Shown: positions 10,201-20,426 of the stretch, in pieces | Layout: the number at the start of each line of letters is the position of its first letter | How positions within the stretch are numbered: position 1 is the first letter of the stretch | Assembly: GCF_001625305.1 (NCBI RefSeq) | Contig: NW_017803713.1 | Coordinates: 3,401,599 to 3,465,598, forward strand | Length of the DNA: 64,000 nucleotides | From: Branchiostoma belcheri | Taxonomy: Eukaryota > Chordata > Leptocardii > Amphioxiformes > Branchiostomatidae | Direction of reading: 5' to 3' | Notes under the pieces: model-generated | Databases searched by the model: none | What the model saw: the letters and a program-made list of their open reading frames with translations, nothing else | Told to the model about the DNA's origin: nothing | Program-made: the position numbers and the translations under genes

Positions 10201-12558
10201 TGTCATTAGACAATGTCTTAAACTTGGTCCCTCTGTGTCATTAGACAATGTCTTAAACTTGGTCCCTTTGTGTCATTAGACAATGTCTTAAACTTGGTCC
10301 CTCTGTCATTAGACAATGTCTTACACTTGTCATTAGACAATGTTTTAAACTTGGTCCCTCTTTGACATTAGACAATATCTTAAACTTGGTCCCTCTGTGT
10401 CATTAGACAATGTCTTAAACTTTGTCCCTTTGTGTCATTAGACAATCCCTGAAACTTGGTCTCTCTGTGTCATAGGCAATGTCTTAAACTTGGTCCCTCT
10501 GTCATTAGACAATGTCTTAAACTTGTCATTAGAAAATGTTTTAAACTTGGTCCCTCTGAGTCATAAGACAATGTCTTAAACTCGGTCCCTCTGTGTCATT
10601 AGACAAAGTCTTAAACTTGGTCCCTCTGTGTCATTAGACGTTCGCTTAAACTTGGTCCCTCTGTGTCATTAGACAATGTCTTAGACTTGGTTCCTCTGTG
10701 TCATTAGACAATGTCTTCAACTTGGTCCCTCTGTGTCATTATACAATGTCTTAAACTTGGTCCCTCTGTGTCATTAGACAAAGTCTTAAACTTGGTCCCT
10801 CTGTGTCATTAGACGTTCGCTTAAACTTGGTCCCTCTGTGACATTAGACAATGTCTTAAACTTGGTCCCTTTGTGTGATTAGACAATGTCTTAGACTTGG
10901 TCCCTATGTGACATTAGACAATGTCTTAAACTTGGTCCCTCTGTTTCATTAGACAGTGTCTTAAACTTGGTCCCTCTGTGTCATTAGACAATGTCTTAGA
11001 CTTGGTCCCTCTCTGTCATTAGACAATGTCTTAGACTTGGTTCCTCTGTGTCATTAGACAATGTCTTAAACTTGGTCCATCTGTGTCATTAGACAATGTC
11101 TTAAACTTGGTCACTATGTGACATTAGACAATGTCTTAAACTTGGTCCCTCTGTGTCATTAGACAGTGTCTTAAACTTGGTCCCTCTGTGTCATTAGACA
11201 ATGTCTTAGACTTGGTTCCTCTGTGTCATTAGACAATGTCTTAAACTTGGTCCCTCTGTGTCACTGGACAATGTGGTCCCTCTGTGCCATTAGACAATGT
11301 CTTAAACTTGGTTCCTCTGTGTCATTAGACAGTGTCTTGAACTTGGTCCTTCTGTGTCATCCGACAATGTCTTAAACTTGGTCTCTTTGTGTCACTGGAC
11401 AATGTGGTCCCTCTGTGCCAGACAATGTCTTGAACTTGGTACCTCGAGCTCTGCCATTAGACAATGTTTTAAAGACTTTGCTTTTCTGTGTAATTAGACA
11501 ATCCCTGAAACTTGGTCCCTCTGTGTCATGAGACAATGCTGTAAAATTTGATTGGACAATGAGCAAGGTTATTTCTTCTGGTGGTAAAAGAAGCTATATG
11601 CATCAGGACCCATATCAACCTTCTCTTAAACAGAGACGGTGAGTGGCGCGTGTAATTATAAATGTTTTAGATTTTAGTCTAGGAAATATTTTCTTTATCT
11701 CTAATGGCAAAAGGTGGCGACAGAATGCCGGAGAAGATCACGTTTGGCGGTTACGGAAAAAGACCTGGAAAATTCCGATATAACTACGGAGTTGCCGTAT
11801 CTGCTGACAATGAGATATATATGACTGATTTGAAGAACAAACGAGTCCAGGTCTTCAGTATGAATGGGACCTATCTCCGCCTCTTTCCAACCGTCGTGCC
11901 GGGTGAAAATATGACAATGTTCCCTGTTAGTGTTGCTTTGGACGTGGGGCCTGGCTACCTTTGGGTACTGGGGAAAAGGAGGTTGTACTACAGTGAAGGA
12001 CACGTCGTACAGTACAGTAAGAACGGAGAGCCCATTAAAAAATTTGAAGTAAGCCTGGGCAGCTTCCATTCCGTCAGCGCGATGGACGTGCGCAACAATA
12101 AAGTTATTCTGGGATACGAACATACAATTACTATGGTTGATCCAAACGGTTCTCGTTTTTGGAGTTCAAATGTGAGTACGGAATACGGCATCGGGGGAGT
12201 TAAATGGGATACCGAAGGAAATATCCTGCTGACGGATGGGTATAAAACCGTCCAGATGTACAATCAATCCGGAGTAAAGATATTTGAATTTGGCACCTAT
12301 GGAAAGGCTAAGGGCCAACTGCCTCATCCCAGAGGTATTTGTCTGGACTCCTACGGTCGCATTATCGTGACGAATTCTATGAGTAAGAACAACCGGGTAG
12401 ACATGTTCACACGCCAGGGCGAGTTTGTCCGCACTATCGCGGACATTAAAGGCCCGTGGGGTGTCGCTATGGGACCATGTGGAGAGTTGGTGGTGACTAG
12501 TCCAAGTAAATTTACCTACACTGCAACCATCTTTCCTCGCCACATGGTGCTTCCTTAA
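7270..12558 (+). CDS. Type II transmembrane NHL-repeat protein with N-terminal PYAVxY repeats
   Basis: Exons read as 7270-7939, 8995-9107, 11607-11638 (or only 11634-11638) and 11724-12558, all phase-compatible, giving about 549 aa. The start at 7270 has a good Kozak context (gagccATGG); an in-frame ATG at 7198 would add 24 residues. Residues 1-223 are polar and acidic, with four tyrosine-rich repeats of the form [IH][QH]PYAVxYxxxxD. Exon 2 encodes one hydrophobic helix ('VYLAIKTAAVLGLCIVSGIS') preceded by RHHR, which predicts N-terminus in, C-terminus out. The last exon encodes an NHL beta-propeller ('YNYGVAVSADNEIYMTD', 'LPHPRGICLDSYGRIIVTN'). It has five N-glycosylation sequons (NGT, NMT, NGS, NVS, NQS), which supports an extracellular propeller. 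Related amphioxus models are usually labelled TRIM2/3- or nhl-1-like, but no RING or B-box is visible. Ligand and function are unknown. Confidence 0.85.
8755..8973 (+). mobile_element. Hairpin insertion element, copy 1, with 12-bp target duplication
   Basis: A 43-nt head ('tcgttgaagagattcat', then 'gtcacgtatag') precedes a 169-bp palindrome at 8798-8966. The whole is flanked by the direct repeat TTGTAATCTGCA at 8743-8754 and 8974-8985. The insertion ends 21 nt before the TM exon of the NHL gene. A second element with the same head and the same palindrome base lies at 13763-13890. Class unknown; the long target duplication suggests target-primed insertion rather than a cut-and-paste transposon. 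Confidence 0.75.
9165..9465. repeat. Inverted-repeat (fold-back) element
   Basis: The left side ('ccagtttaattccggac', 'cagcaaccttacatctagat') reappears inverted on the right ('atctagatgtaagg'-type word, 'aattaaactggaattccgg'). It is the same family as 30555-31112 and lies in the NHL gene intron. Confidence 0.7.
9931..11543. repeat. 35-bp minisatellite in an NHL-gene intron
   Basis: About 45 contiguous copies of a unit reading 'cattagacaatgtcttaaac' + 'ttggtccctctgtgt'. Some units are deleted or diverged. The period is not a multiple of three and frames contain stops, so it is not coding. It lies between the donor at 9108 and the acceptor at 11606. Confidence 0.95.
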
Positions 12559-12559
12559 C

Positions 12560-12860
12560 TCGAGCATACAGGGGCCCCCTATGCTGTGATTTGGACCCCT
12601 ATGCTGTCTTTGAACCAGCATAGGGGTGCTTTTGGTGAGAACCTTCATAAATCTTGCAAAAAAAAATTAAAACTGTAGAATTAAGCTATAGCAAAGGGAA
12701 AACCATAACTTCACAAAATCTGTCCCTCGATAAGTGAGAAATAGTGTCTCAGATGGTTACGAGTTTCAATTTTTTTCGCCTCAATGCGACTTGCGCCGCT
12801 AAAGTTGTCCTTCTGTACCTGACCCCTGTACTGTGAAAAAAATCCTGGTGACAACCCTGC
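12560..12860 (+). repeat. Dispersed repeat R2 (continuous copy) over the NHL 3' flank
   Basis: The order 'ggggccccctatgctg', 'gaaccttcataaatctt', 'cataacttcacaaaatct' and 'aaatcctggtgacaaccctg' is matched by 54826-54948 joined to 57400-57640. There the repeat is split by a large insertion. It immediately follows the NHL stop codon and may form part of the 3' UTR. Confidence 0.6.
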
Positions 12861-12868
12861 TCATACTG

Positions 12869-12978
12869 ATCTCTCTCTCTCTCTCTCACTCCCCCTCCCT
12901 CTCTCCCACTGTCTCTTATACATGTATATATATATATATATGTGTGTGTGCGTGTGTGTGTGTGTGTGTGTACATTAC
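12869..12978. repeat. Compound microsatellite (TC)n-(TA)n-(GT)n
   Basis: Consecutive pure runs of TC, TA and GT dinucleotides are visible. Confidence 0.95.
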
Positions 12979-13009
12979 ATATATTTGTACATAAAAACTT
13001 GATTCCTAT

Positions 13010-13750
13010 GATGTAGCTTAATTCCTAAAATTTGGATGTATACCACAGTCCTTAGTACTAAACAGTTACTTAGCTGCTGCAATAATGCTGATATACCAGA
13101 GTATATGTAAGGCCACACCAATTTAATTTGTTGGTTCTCGGTTCACAACCAAATATTTTGGTTGTGAATCAAATAAAATATGCTCATATTTTGCCCCCAA
13201 CAGTTGAGGAGAGTTCCTAGTTCCTACAGTACTAGTTTTTCCATTTATCAACGAAGTGGTTTGAAGTTAGAAATTCATTGTTTGAATATTAACCCAGCCT
13301 TTTGTGTTGACTTCATGGCTTCTATTGTAGCATTTGGGGCTATAATAAGATGCCTAGATCTAGACCTGTTTTTATATTTTTTTCGCCCTGTCGCTTCATT
13401 CTTTTTCTTTAAAAATCCTAGAACCAACAAATTAAATCGGTGTGGCCTAAAAAGGAATATAAGAGGTAGCATTATTATATAAGTCATCTGTATAATGAAA
13501 TTATCTGGCCTCCCAAGCAGTATATATAGTTTTTATGTCAGTCAGTAATAATACACTAATAGTCTGCTAACTTAAAGTTTGAGCGAAATTACATTTTCTG
13601 TTGGATCTTTCTTTTATTGCTATACCTATATTGCTTCATTAATCTATAGGGAAGACTTTGAGATTTGTTAATATGACTGAAATCTTCACATTACCGTAAT
13701 TCAGGAAAAGGGGAAGAAAAACAAAGTTTGCGCTACCTTCCTTTTAAAAT
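13010..13750 (+). repeat. Dispersed repeat R1, copy 2, interrupted by a MITE
   Basis: It is colinear with 2395-2765 on both sides of the MITE at 13111-13447. At its 3' end it is interrupted again by the hairpin element at 13763. Confidence 0.65.
13111..13447. mobile_element. PIF/Harbinger-like MITE, 337 bp
   Basis: Terminal inverted repeats start GGCCACACCAATTTAATTTG. The 3-bp target duplication TAA is proven by the empty site in R1 copy 1 ('tgtaaaaagg'). No transposase is encoded. Family assignment rests on the TWA duplication and GG-starting ends. Confidence 0.85.
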
Positions 13751-13762
13751 GTTGGCGTATCA

Positions 13763-13890
13763 TCGTTGAAGAGATTCATCAGTCACGTATAGTACAAGTT
13801 CAGTAAAATGATTCTTTCAATCAGTGACTATTAAATCCTAAGGTACCTTAGGATTTAATAGTCACTGATTGAAAGAATTATTTTACTGAA
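13763..13890 (+). mobile_element. Hairpin insertion element, copy 2, with 12-bp target duplication
   Basis: The head matches copy 1 at 8755. A 92-bp palindrome (13799-13890, centre 'ctaaggtaccttag') follows. Direct repeats GTTGGCGTATCA at 13751-13762 and 13891-13902 flank it. The palindrome base ('attctttcaatcagtgac') resembles that of copy 1, but the central arm sequence differs. Confidence 0.75.
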
Positions 13891-13943
13891 GTTGGCGTAT
13901 CACTTTTCTAGAAAAACAACTATGATGTTATTGAATAAAGAAT

Positions 13944-14390
13944 ACTAGAGTTCCACGATCTCATACCTTCGCCAAATGATGTTAATCTTTATGACTGACA
14001 AAGTAAAGATTATGCAAATAGGATCCTCATTTGCATGAATTATATCAGTTGATCATATTCTCCATCAAAAGACAGCCTTATCTTAACAAAGAAAGCCATT
14101 CTATCATTTCCTCATAAATTATGCAAATGAGGTCCTTATTTGAATAAGTTATGTTTAATGATGTTCAACTTCACTTAACTTTCAAATCCCCCAAGTACAA
14201 TGTATGAAATTCCAGGCAGTTACCATAATTTAAGTTTTTTCATTAATTATGCAAATTTAATGTTAATTTACATAATCAATACCTGCCTGTGTTTCTCTTG
14301 TTACAAGCTTAAAAAGTTCTATAATGCAATGCAGCTGATTTATAGAATTTCCTCCGAAATTATGCAAATTCCAACCAAATGATAGAATAT
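13944..14390 (+). mobile_element. Helentron-like non-autonomous element, 5' part (subfamily B)
   Basis: It begins 'ctagagttccacgatctcat' followed by the subterminal word CCTTCGCCAA, then repeated 'attatgcaaat' motifs. The same layout as 51018-51853 is seen, but the subterminal repeat differs and matches the 3' hairpin of the copy at 59519-60167. The 3' end is missing. Confidence 0.6.
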
Positions 14391-14529
14391 GACGGATTTC
14401 AGCATACTCTATCATAACAGCCCAAACCATACATGAATGTTATCCGAGTAAACGGGCCCAAGCCCATGGTCTATATGACTTAGAACATGGCCATTTCCAC
14501 ACAGTTTTCTTTCAAACTTGTTAAATATC

Positions 14530-14850
14530 AATGAATAGCCAAGTTCTTTGATTACACGAGCCGATGTTTCGACGCATATGACCGTTTGTCATCTTCATCA
14601 GGGCAATTATTCTGACTGGCTTGCTGTGCACTGACACTAGATGTTACTTAGTGCATAGTGCACTAAAGGTGTTACATGGTTCACAGTGCACTGTTGCAGT
14701 GCAATGTCCCTATGATGTATCAATGCCTAAGTATGCATGTCACAATTGCACTACGTTTGGAAATGCAATTGTTAACAGTAAAAACTAGCTTAAGTGCACT
14801 GTGAACCAATTACAACAGTGCACTGTGAACCATGTAACATCTTTCGCATC
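14530..14850 (-). mobile_element. Fold-back/retroelement-end fragment with hammerhead-like word
   Basis: Minus-strand 'gccCTGATGAagatgac' and 'GAAACatcggctcg' lie next to each other at 14560-14612. Inside are several inverted copies of GTGCACTGTGAACCA. It is related to 16697-17140. Comparable ends occur in Penelope-like elements of animals, but no reverse transcriptase is present here. Confidence 0.45.
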
Positions 14851-15421
14851 TTGACTCAGAAATTCAGTCAACGGGAATTACGAAAAAAACATTTATTTAG
14901 AACTGGCCACAGCAATAATTAATATACATGGCTTGAATCTGTCAATTGAGACTGAGGGCTGAAATGTTTCTTGTCAATGTTCTTGTACATCAAGCCAATA
15001 TAACTGGTGCAATAAACCTAAATATCCCCAAAAGAACTTCTCTCACAACCTGAACCTCATAAGTTTCATTTCAAGTTTCATTTCAAGTATTGTCTCATCG
15101 TTTCATCTCTCTCATAGTTTCATTTCGTGTATTCTCTCACAACCTGGACTTTATAAGTTTCATGTACCAAAGTGCTGGTGCAACAATGCACAATAGTACT
15201 AATACCAGTGTAGTAGGCCAGAATATACCCCTGGCCAAAATGTACCCGGGTATATTCTGGCCATGGGTACATCTGAGCCTGCTACACCTGCACTAAGCTA
15301 GAAAATCTAACTATCTAAAAAGCTTCTTATTTAGTCATGGTTAGCAACTTAGAGGATATCTAGGTCCTCTGAGTCTGAGATTAAAATCTTTTCATAGAAA
15401 TGTTCTTTCCCTAATTACATG

Positions 15422-15826
15422 CAGTGGTCGAAATACTTTTTGTCAGTGCTCTGCAATATTGCAGAAGAGTCAAAATTTTGTTCTGCAATTTGGAAATACT
15501 TTCTGCAAATACACAAGCCTCCATACTACAATCTTGCAGGTTTATAAGCTTGAACTATTGATTGATATGCAGATTAGTGAAGACACATTTTTGAAAGTCC
15601 AAAAAGAAACAAAAGATAGACAAGTCAAGACAAGGTTGATGCAAATTAGTGAAGAAGCTCCTGTTGTTTCAGAACAGGAGCTTATAAGTGTTGTCTGTCC
15701 TTGGGGCCAAGAGTGCCAAATCCCAAGTGCCAATTTTTCCTGCTACAAAATTGCAGATTGTATAAATTTTTCTTCTGCAATCTTGAAAATCTATCTGCAG
15801 ATTGCAGACAGGTATTTCGAACACTG
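15422..15826. mobile_element. hAT-like MITE, copy 1
   Basis: Ends CAGTGgTCGAAATAC and GTATTTCGAaCACTG are inverted with one mismatch. The interior is closely related to 16186-16579. An open frame of about 120 codons runs through both copies, but it starts inside the inverted repeat region and has no recognisable domain, so I treat it as non-coding. A clean 8-bp duplication is not visible. Confidence 0.7.
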
Positions 15827-16185
15827 ACATGTAATTGTTTTTAGATGTGTGAGCCAATCAGAAATAGACCTTGGGAGATGAAATCAAGACAGTTTTGATA
15901 GAATATGGGAGGAAATGATTAAGTCACAAATTTCATTTGGCTGTGCAATTAAATGCCTAACATTCCTTACAGTACAGGTAATGTCCAAACTACTAAAATG
16001 TGGCATTTTTAAATTACCAAAGATACATAATTTATAGCATTTGTAATGTAGCAGGATTTAAAAATACATGTTACCAAGTACAGTAGGAGCATCCTCAATA
16101 AAAAGGTGTGATCCTCAATAAAAAGCTGTGAACACCTGGACTTAGATGTGCAAAGGTTAGGTGTGACAGGACATTTGATGTAAAG

Positions 16186-16579
16186 CAGTGGTCGAAATAC
16201 TTTTTGTCAGTGCTCTGCAATATTGCAGAAGAGTCAAAATTTTGTTCTGCAATTTGGAAATACTTTCTGCAAATACACAAGCCTCCATACTACAATCTTG
16301 CAGGTTTATAAGCTTGAACTATTGATTGATATGCAAATTAGTGAAGACAAATTTTTGGAAGTCCAAAAGGAAACAAAAGATAAACAATTCAAGACAAGGT
16401 TGATGCAAATTAGTGAAGAAGCTCCTGTTGTTTCAGAACTCTGTCCTTGGGGCCACGAGTGCCAAATCCCAAGTGCCAATTTTTCCTGCTGCAAAATTGC
16501 AGATTGTATAAATTTTTGTTCTGCAATCTTGAAAATCTATCTGCAGATTGCAGACTGCAGACAGGTATTTCGAACACTG
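16186..16579. mobile_element. hAT-like MITE, copy 2
   Basis: Same inverted ends as copy 1, 764 bp downstream in the same orientation. It lacks a short internal block near 'tcagaac' relative to copy 1. Flanks share only TAAAG. Confidence 0.7.
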
Positions 16580-16696
16580 TAAAGTAACCAGCTGTTACCG
16601 TATGTGTGTTACATTACAACAAAAGGCAGTCATACTTGCTACATGTATGCTGTGTCAATAAAGTTCTTTGTATACAGATACAGAAATATGGCAAAT

Positions 16697-17140
16697 GAAT
16701 AGCAAAGTTATTTGATGACAACCATTTATTTTTCACGAGCCGACGTTTTGATGCCTGCCTGTCATCTTCATCTGATTCAGGGCAATTCTGACTGGTTTAC
16801 TGTGCACTGACACTAGATGTTACATGGTGCATAGTGTTACATAGTTCACTGTTACTTGGTTCACAGTGCACTTAAGCTAGTTTTTACTGCTAACAATGCA
16901 TTTCCAAACGTGGTGCAATTGTGACATACATACTAGGCATAGTTACATCAAGTGCACTGTGAACCAAGTAACAGAGCACTGTGAACCATGTCACACCTTT
17001 AGTGCACAATGCCCAAGTAACATCTAGCGTCAGTGCACAGTGAACCAGTCAGAATTGCCCTGATGAAGATGACAGCCGGTCATCAAAACGTCGGCTCATG
17101 AAAAATGAATGGTTGTGATCTAAGAACTTTGCTATTCATT
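16697..17140. mobile_element. Fold-back element with long inverted ends
   Basis: The left end ('cacgagccgacgttttgatg', then 'tgtcatcttcatc') is mirrored on the right ('gatgaagatgaca', then 'catcaaaacgtcggctc'). The interior holds inverted 'gtgcactgtgaaccaagtaa' copies. Outer words 'gaatagcaaagtt' and 'aactttgctattcatt' are also inverted. Confidence 0.75.
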
Positions 17141-17651
17141 TCGTTTACCAACCTGATGAAGAAATTATTTACGGAAAGGAGAAATATGGCAAATTGTCCA
17201 TAGAGCAGTGAACCCACTCTCATGAAGCCTTTTAGTCATGTAGGATACATCTGTAATTGTCTAAAACAGTAAAAGTGATTTCTTTTTAAGACATACATTG
17301 CAGGTGAACTTTTCAAACAATCCCCTACACAGACAACTGAACCACGAACAAAAACCTGAACTAAAACATTGATCAAGTCTGACAGAATTTTCTCTAAGGA
17401 ACAGGTACTCTACCATTAACTGTTTTACCATATTTTGTGAATTTAGTTCATCCAGAAATAAATAACATCCATATTCTCTTCCTCTTCTTTGACAATTGAA
17501 CAAAAATGTGTGATGCAATAACTTGAAACTGTCTCTTTACATCACTAGCTGTAGGATTCCATGTTGAGAAGTTTACAACTGACAATACAATTTCTACTTG
17601 TGGATAAAAATTGCAAGAATCTTCACCTCAAAAAGACTTCAGGTTTTCTTG
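17141..17651. other. Probable 3' flank/UTR of the TMUB-like gene
   Basis: AT-rich sequence directly downstream (minus sense) of the TMUB stop codon at 17652-17654. No repeat or exon is recognised. Some of it is likely 3' UTR, but the polyadenylation site was not located. Confidence 0.4.
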
Positions 17652-19935
17652 TTACTCCTGGCCATTGACAGGCTGTAACCTTTCACCTCCATGACCTCTT
17701 GACCCTTGAACTTCATCCCTGTCAGTACGGTACAAGGCTATGACCCCCAGGAGGAACAGTAAGGTCACCGCCGCCAGGGCTATGCTGGTCGTCTGATTGA
17801 ACAGATGTGGGTACTGAAGCTTGACGTACCATACCAGTGATACGATTAGTCCGAACAGCGGCGTGACAAAGTTCCCGATGTCCAGGGCTTCCGTCTCGGG
17901 CAGGAGTTCCACGGTGCTCTGTGAAGGCGAGCTCTCGTGCGTTACCTGGCAGTGAACCACACAGTTGTTGTTGAGTCCGTAGGACGACAGCGTGTGGTTC
18001 TCAACTAGGACCTGCCCGTGGTAGATGAAGCGGACGAGATGGTCGGCCTGCACCTCCTCGTGAAAGAAACGCCTGTGAGAGACCATCATGTCAATATTAC
18101 TGCTGGTCCATTCAAATTACAAATACTGTACAAATGAAAAAATTAGCTCTTCTAAGTGTCAAAATAACAATAAAACATTTGTTGCAGTAAACTTCTACAC
18201 TTCTGTAGAATTTGGGCTCATATTTTCAATCAAATATTTTACTATATTTCATGTGCACCCAAATTTTTCAGTGCTTTAATAATGATCTGGATACTGTGGA
18301 GACTTGCACCTATGGCCCTGCATATTAAGAGTTCGAAATACCCATGTGCAATGTGCAAAATACATATGATTTTCAAGATTTGCACAAAAAAATATTTCCA
18401 AAGTGCAATTTTGCACCTAGAGGGGGAGGGGGGCGTTGCAATCAATGAACCAAATATTAGCTTATAACCATGCGTTATTTTTACAAGCAGAATATTTTAC
18501 TTTGTCATATCATGCATGATAGTCAAGGGAAACAAAGACTAGTATGCAAAATAAAAACAATTTATTGCTCTAAGAATGTTGGTAAATTTTCTTTATGTGC
18601 CATATGAAATGTTTTTAATTTCAGGAAGTTGTTTGTGACATGTGGAAAGCGGGTCAGGGGTTGGGGAGTTACTAGCAGTGCCCTGGAAAGCTATTTAGCT
18701 AATGCCAAGAAATGCAACAATTTTTCTTTTGATAATTTTCTTCTTGTTTCAAAGCTTTGCATTTTTAAGTTTTTTTCTTAAAAGTTGAAACATCATGCAA
18801 ATAACATAAACTAGGAAGGTCAGTTTAATTCATTGTGGGCTTACTGGGAGTACATGATTTTTGCAGGATCCTTCCACTGAGTCACATGGAAAAGAAATTA
18901 TATACCACAAACCAGCTTGAAAACGGTTGTCGACCCGGACTAAATATAATTTTGCACATTAATTTTTAAAATTGCACCTAAAAATTTTTGCCAATGTTCA
19001 ATTTTGCATGTACATGTACCTGAAAAAAGTATTCAAGCCCTGATAATTCAATAATCTGTATACCGTGCGGAATTGCACCTATAGCCCTGCATATTGTAAT
19101 AAATGTACCACAAAAACTGATACTTTGACTTTGAACTGTTTCGTACATGTGCAATTGTACACTTGACCTACCGTCTGAACTCTGATATTGTCTCCTCTGG
19201 TTTGGCGTACACAACTCGTTCCTGGTCGTTGAGGAACTTTAGTCGGATGGCGATTTCCCCCTCCCCTGGCTCAATCTGCTCCTGACCTCTCACTCCTGCC
19301 CCCAGCAGAGGGTCATGACCCACGGATGACCCCGTTTCACTGTTGGTGCGGGTGCAGGCATTGCGACCAGTCGCAGACTTAGAATCACCCGTTTTGTCTG
19401 AAGTAGTGTTTGTAGGCAAATTCGAGTTCTCACAAGTCTTTGCATCTTCTGTGGGGGCCTCTGTTTCATCTGGGGGCTCGGAATTCTGGGAATGATCTGT
19501 GGGACTACTGGATTGCACTGGATCAGAGGACCCTTCCAAGGCATCATGGGATTTGTCATTACCCTCCTGTGAGTTTCCTTCCACTGCATCATGGGAAGCG
19601 TCAGATGTAGAGTTCCCAGACTGCTCGTCTGCTTGTATGTTCTCCATACTCCCCTGTGCAGGTGCTTCAGGTGGCTCCACATGCCCAGCTACATTCTCCG
19701 CTCTCAGGGGCACATTTTGCACATCGCTAGTCCTGCCTTCTGTTGCCATGGTAGCCGTTTCCCCGACGACGCCTTGTATTCTCTCGTGTAGGGTCTGGAG
19801 ATGGCCGACCCTGTCGGTGGGGATGGGCCGCTCGGCGACGTACGTAGAGAACCAGGCGGCAGTGAGCGTTACGGCGATGACGAGAACCGCCACGATCAGC
19901 GTGATCTCGTCATCCACTCCCTCGATCAGCGCCAT
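17652..19935 (-). CDS. TMUB1/TMUB2: Transmembrane and ubiquitin-like domain protein (TMUB1/TMUB2-like)
   Basis: Two coding exons, 19935-19172 and 18072-17652, join in phase (donor CG|gtaggt, acceptor ctcacag|G) to give 394 aa. An N-terminal hydrophobic helix ('ITLIVAVLVIAVTLTAAWF', about residues 11-29) is followed by a long Ser/Glu-rich linker. A ubiquitin-like fold spans about 226-298 ('IAIRLKFLNDQERVVYA', 'VRFIYHGQVL', 'CVVHCQV'). Two C-terminal TM helices lie at about 323-342 and 350-370. This order matches vertebrate TMUB proteins, which act in ER-associated degradation and membrane-protein trafficking, though the linker is longer than in human TMUB1 (246 aa) or TMUB2 (321 aa). The start at 19935 has a strong Kozak context (ccaccATGG); upstream in-frame codons lie across an acceptor at 19961. 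One-to-one orthology with TMUB1 or TMUB2 cannot be decided. Confidence 0.9.
18283..19110. repeat. Degenerate hAT-like remnants in the TMUB intron
   Basis: Two blocks (18283-18440 and about 18940-19110) share 'gcacctatggccctgcatatt'-type ends (18311, 19075) and 'ttgcacctaaa' words. They resemble the CAGGGCTCAAAATACTGG element family seen at 46752. The middle is unassigned. Confidence 0.4.
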
Positions 19936-19960
19936 GGTGGACAGATCTTCTCTTGTACAC
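19936..19960 (-). other. TMUB 5' UTR part of exon 2
   Basis: A good acceptor (tttcctcag) ends at 19961 on the minus strand, 25 nt before the start codon. This implies an upstream non-coding exon. Confidence 0.6.
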
Positions 19961-20040
19961 CTGAGGAAAATTAGAACAGTTAAACGGTGGGAATACCCTG
20001 CTGGATAGAGTTGTAATTGCACAGACAGTGTTGACAGTGT

Positions 20041-20426
20041 GGCCTAGGAAAAAAATGTTGTGTTTCCTGTTTCAGTCCTGAAAACATTAAGGTCAGTATA
20101 CGTACTAAGTAGGTCTATCTAGGGATCATCTTTTTTTTCTTCTTCTTCTTTTTTTAACTTTCGCGATCTCTAGTGATTTACAATACAGTTTAACAAAGTA
20201 AAACTTGCATGAGCATACTTCTATTTTCAATTTTTTGTCAATGTTGGAACTTGGAAAACTGATTGTACAACGTTTCTTCACTCAGGTGTCAGATCATGGA
20301 GCTAGAGAAGGTTGATCAGCGCGAAAAATTTTCGTCCCTTGCAGGGGTCCCCCCAAAAAAAGGCTAGGGTCTGCAGTTTTCTCTAGGGTCGGTCGGGAAA
20401 CAGGAAACACATTTTTTTCCTAAGCC
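20041..20426. mobile_element. Harbinger-like MITE, AGGAAAAAAATGTTG subfamily
   Basis: Inverted ends GGCCTAGGAAAAAAATGTTG and the mirrored 'tttttttcctaagcc'. Related copies lie at 37668-38029 and 45165-45484. It lies in the intron between TMUB 5' exons. Confidence 0.7.

Noticed and set aside
9931-11543. CRISPR-like array
   Set aside because: The 35-bp units are contiguous with no spacers, and the window is clearly eukaryotic with spliced genes.
15459-16582. Two related 119-122 codon frames as paralogous genes
   Set aside because: They lie inside two copies of a short inverted-repeat element and have no domain or splice context.
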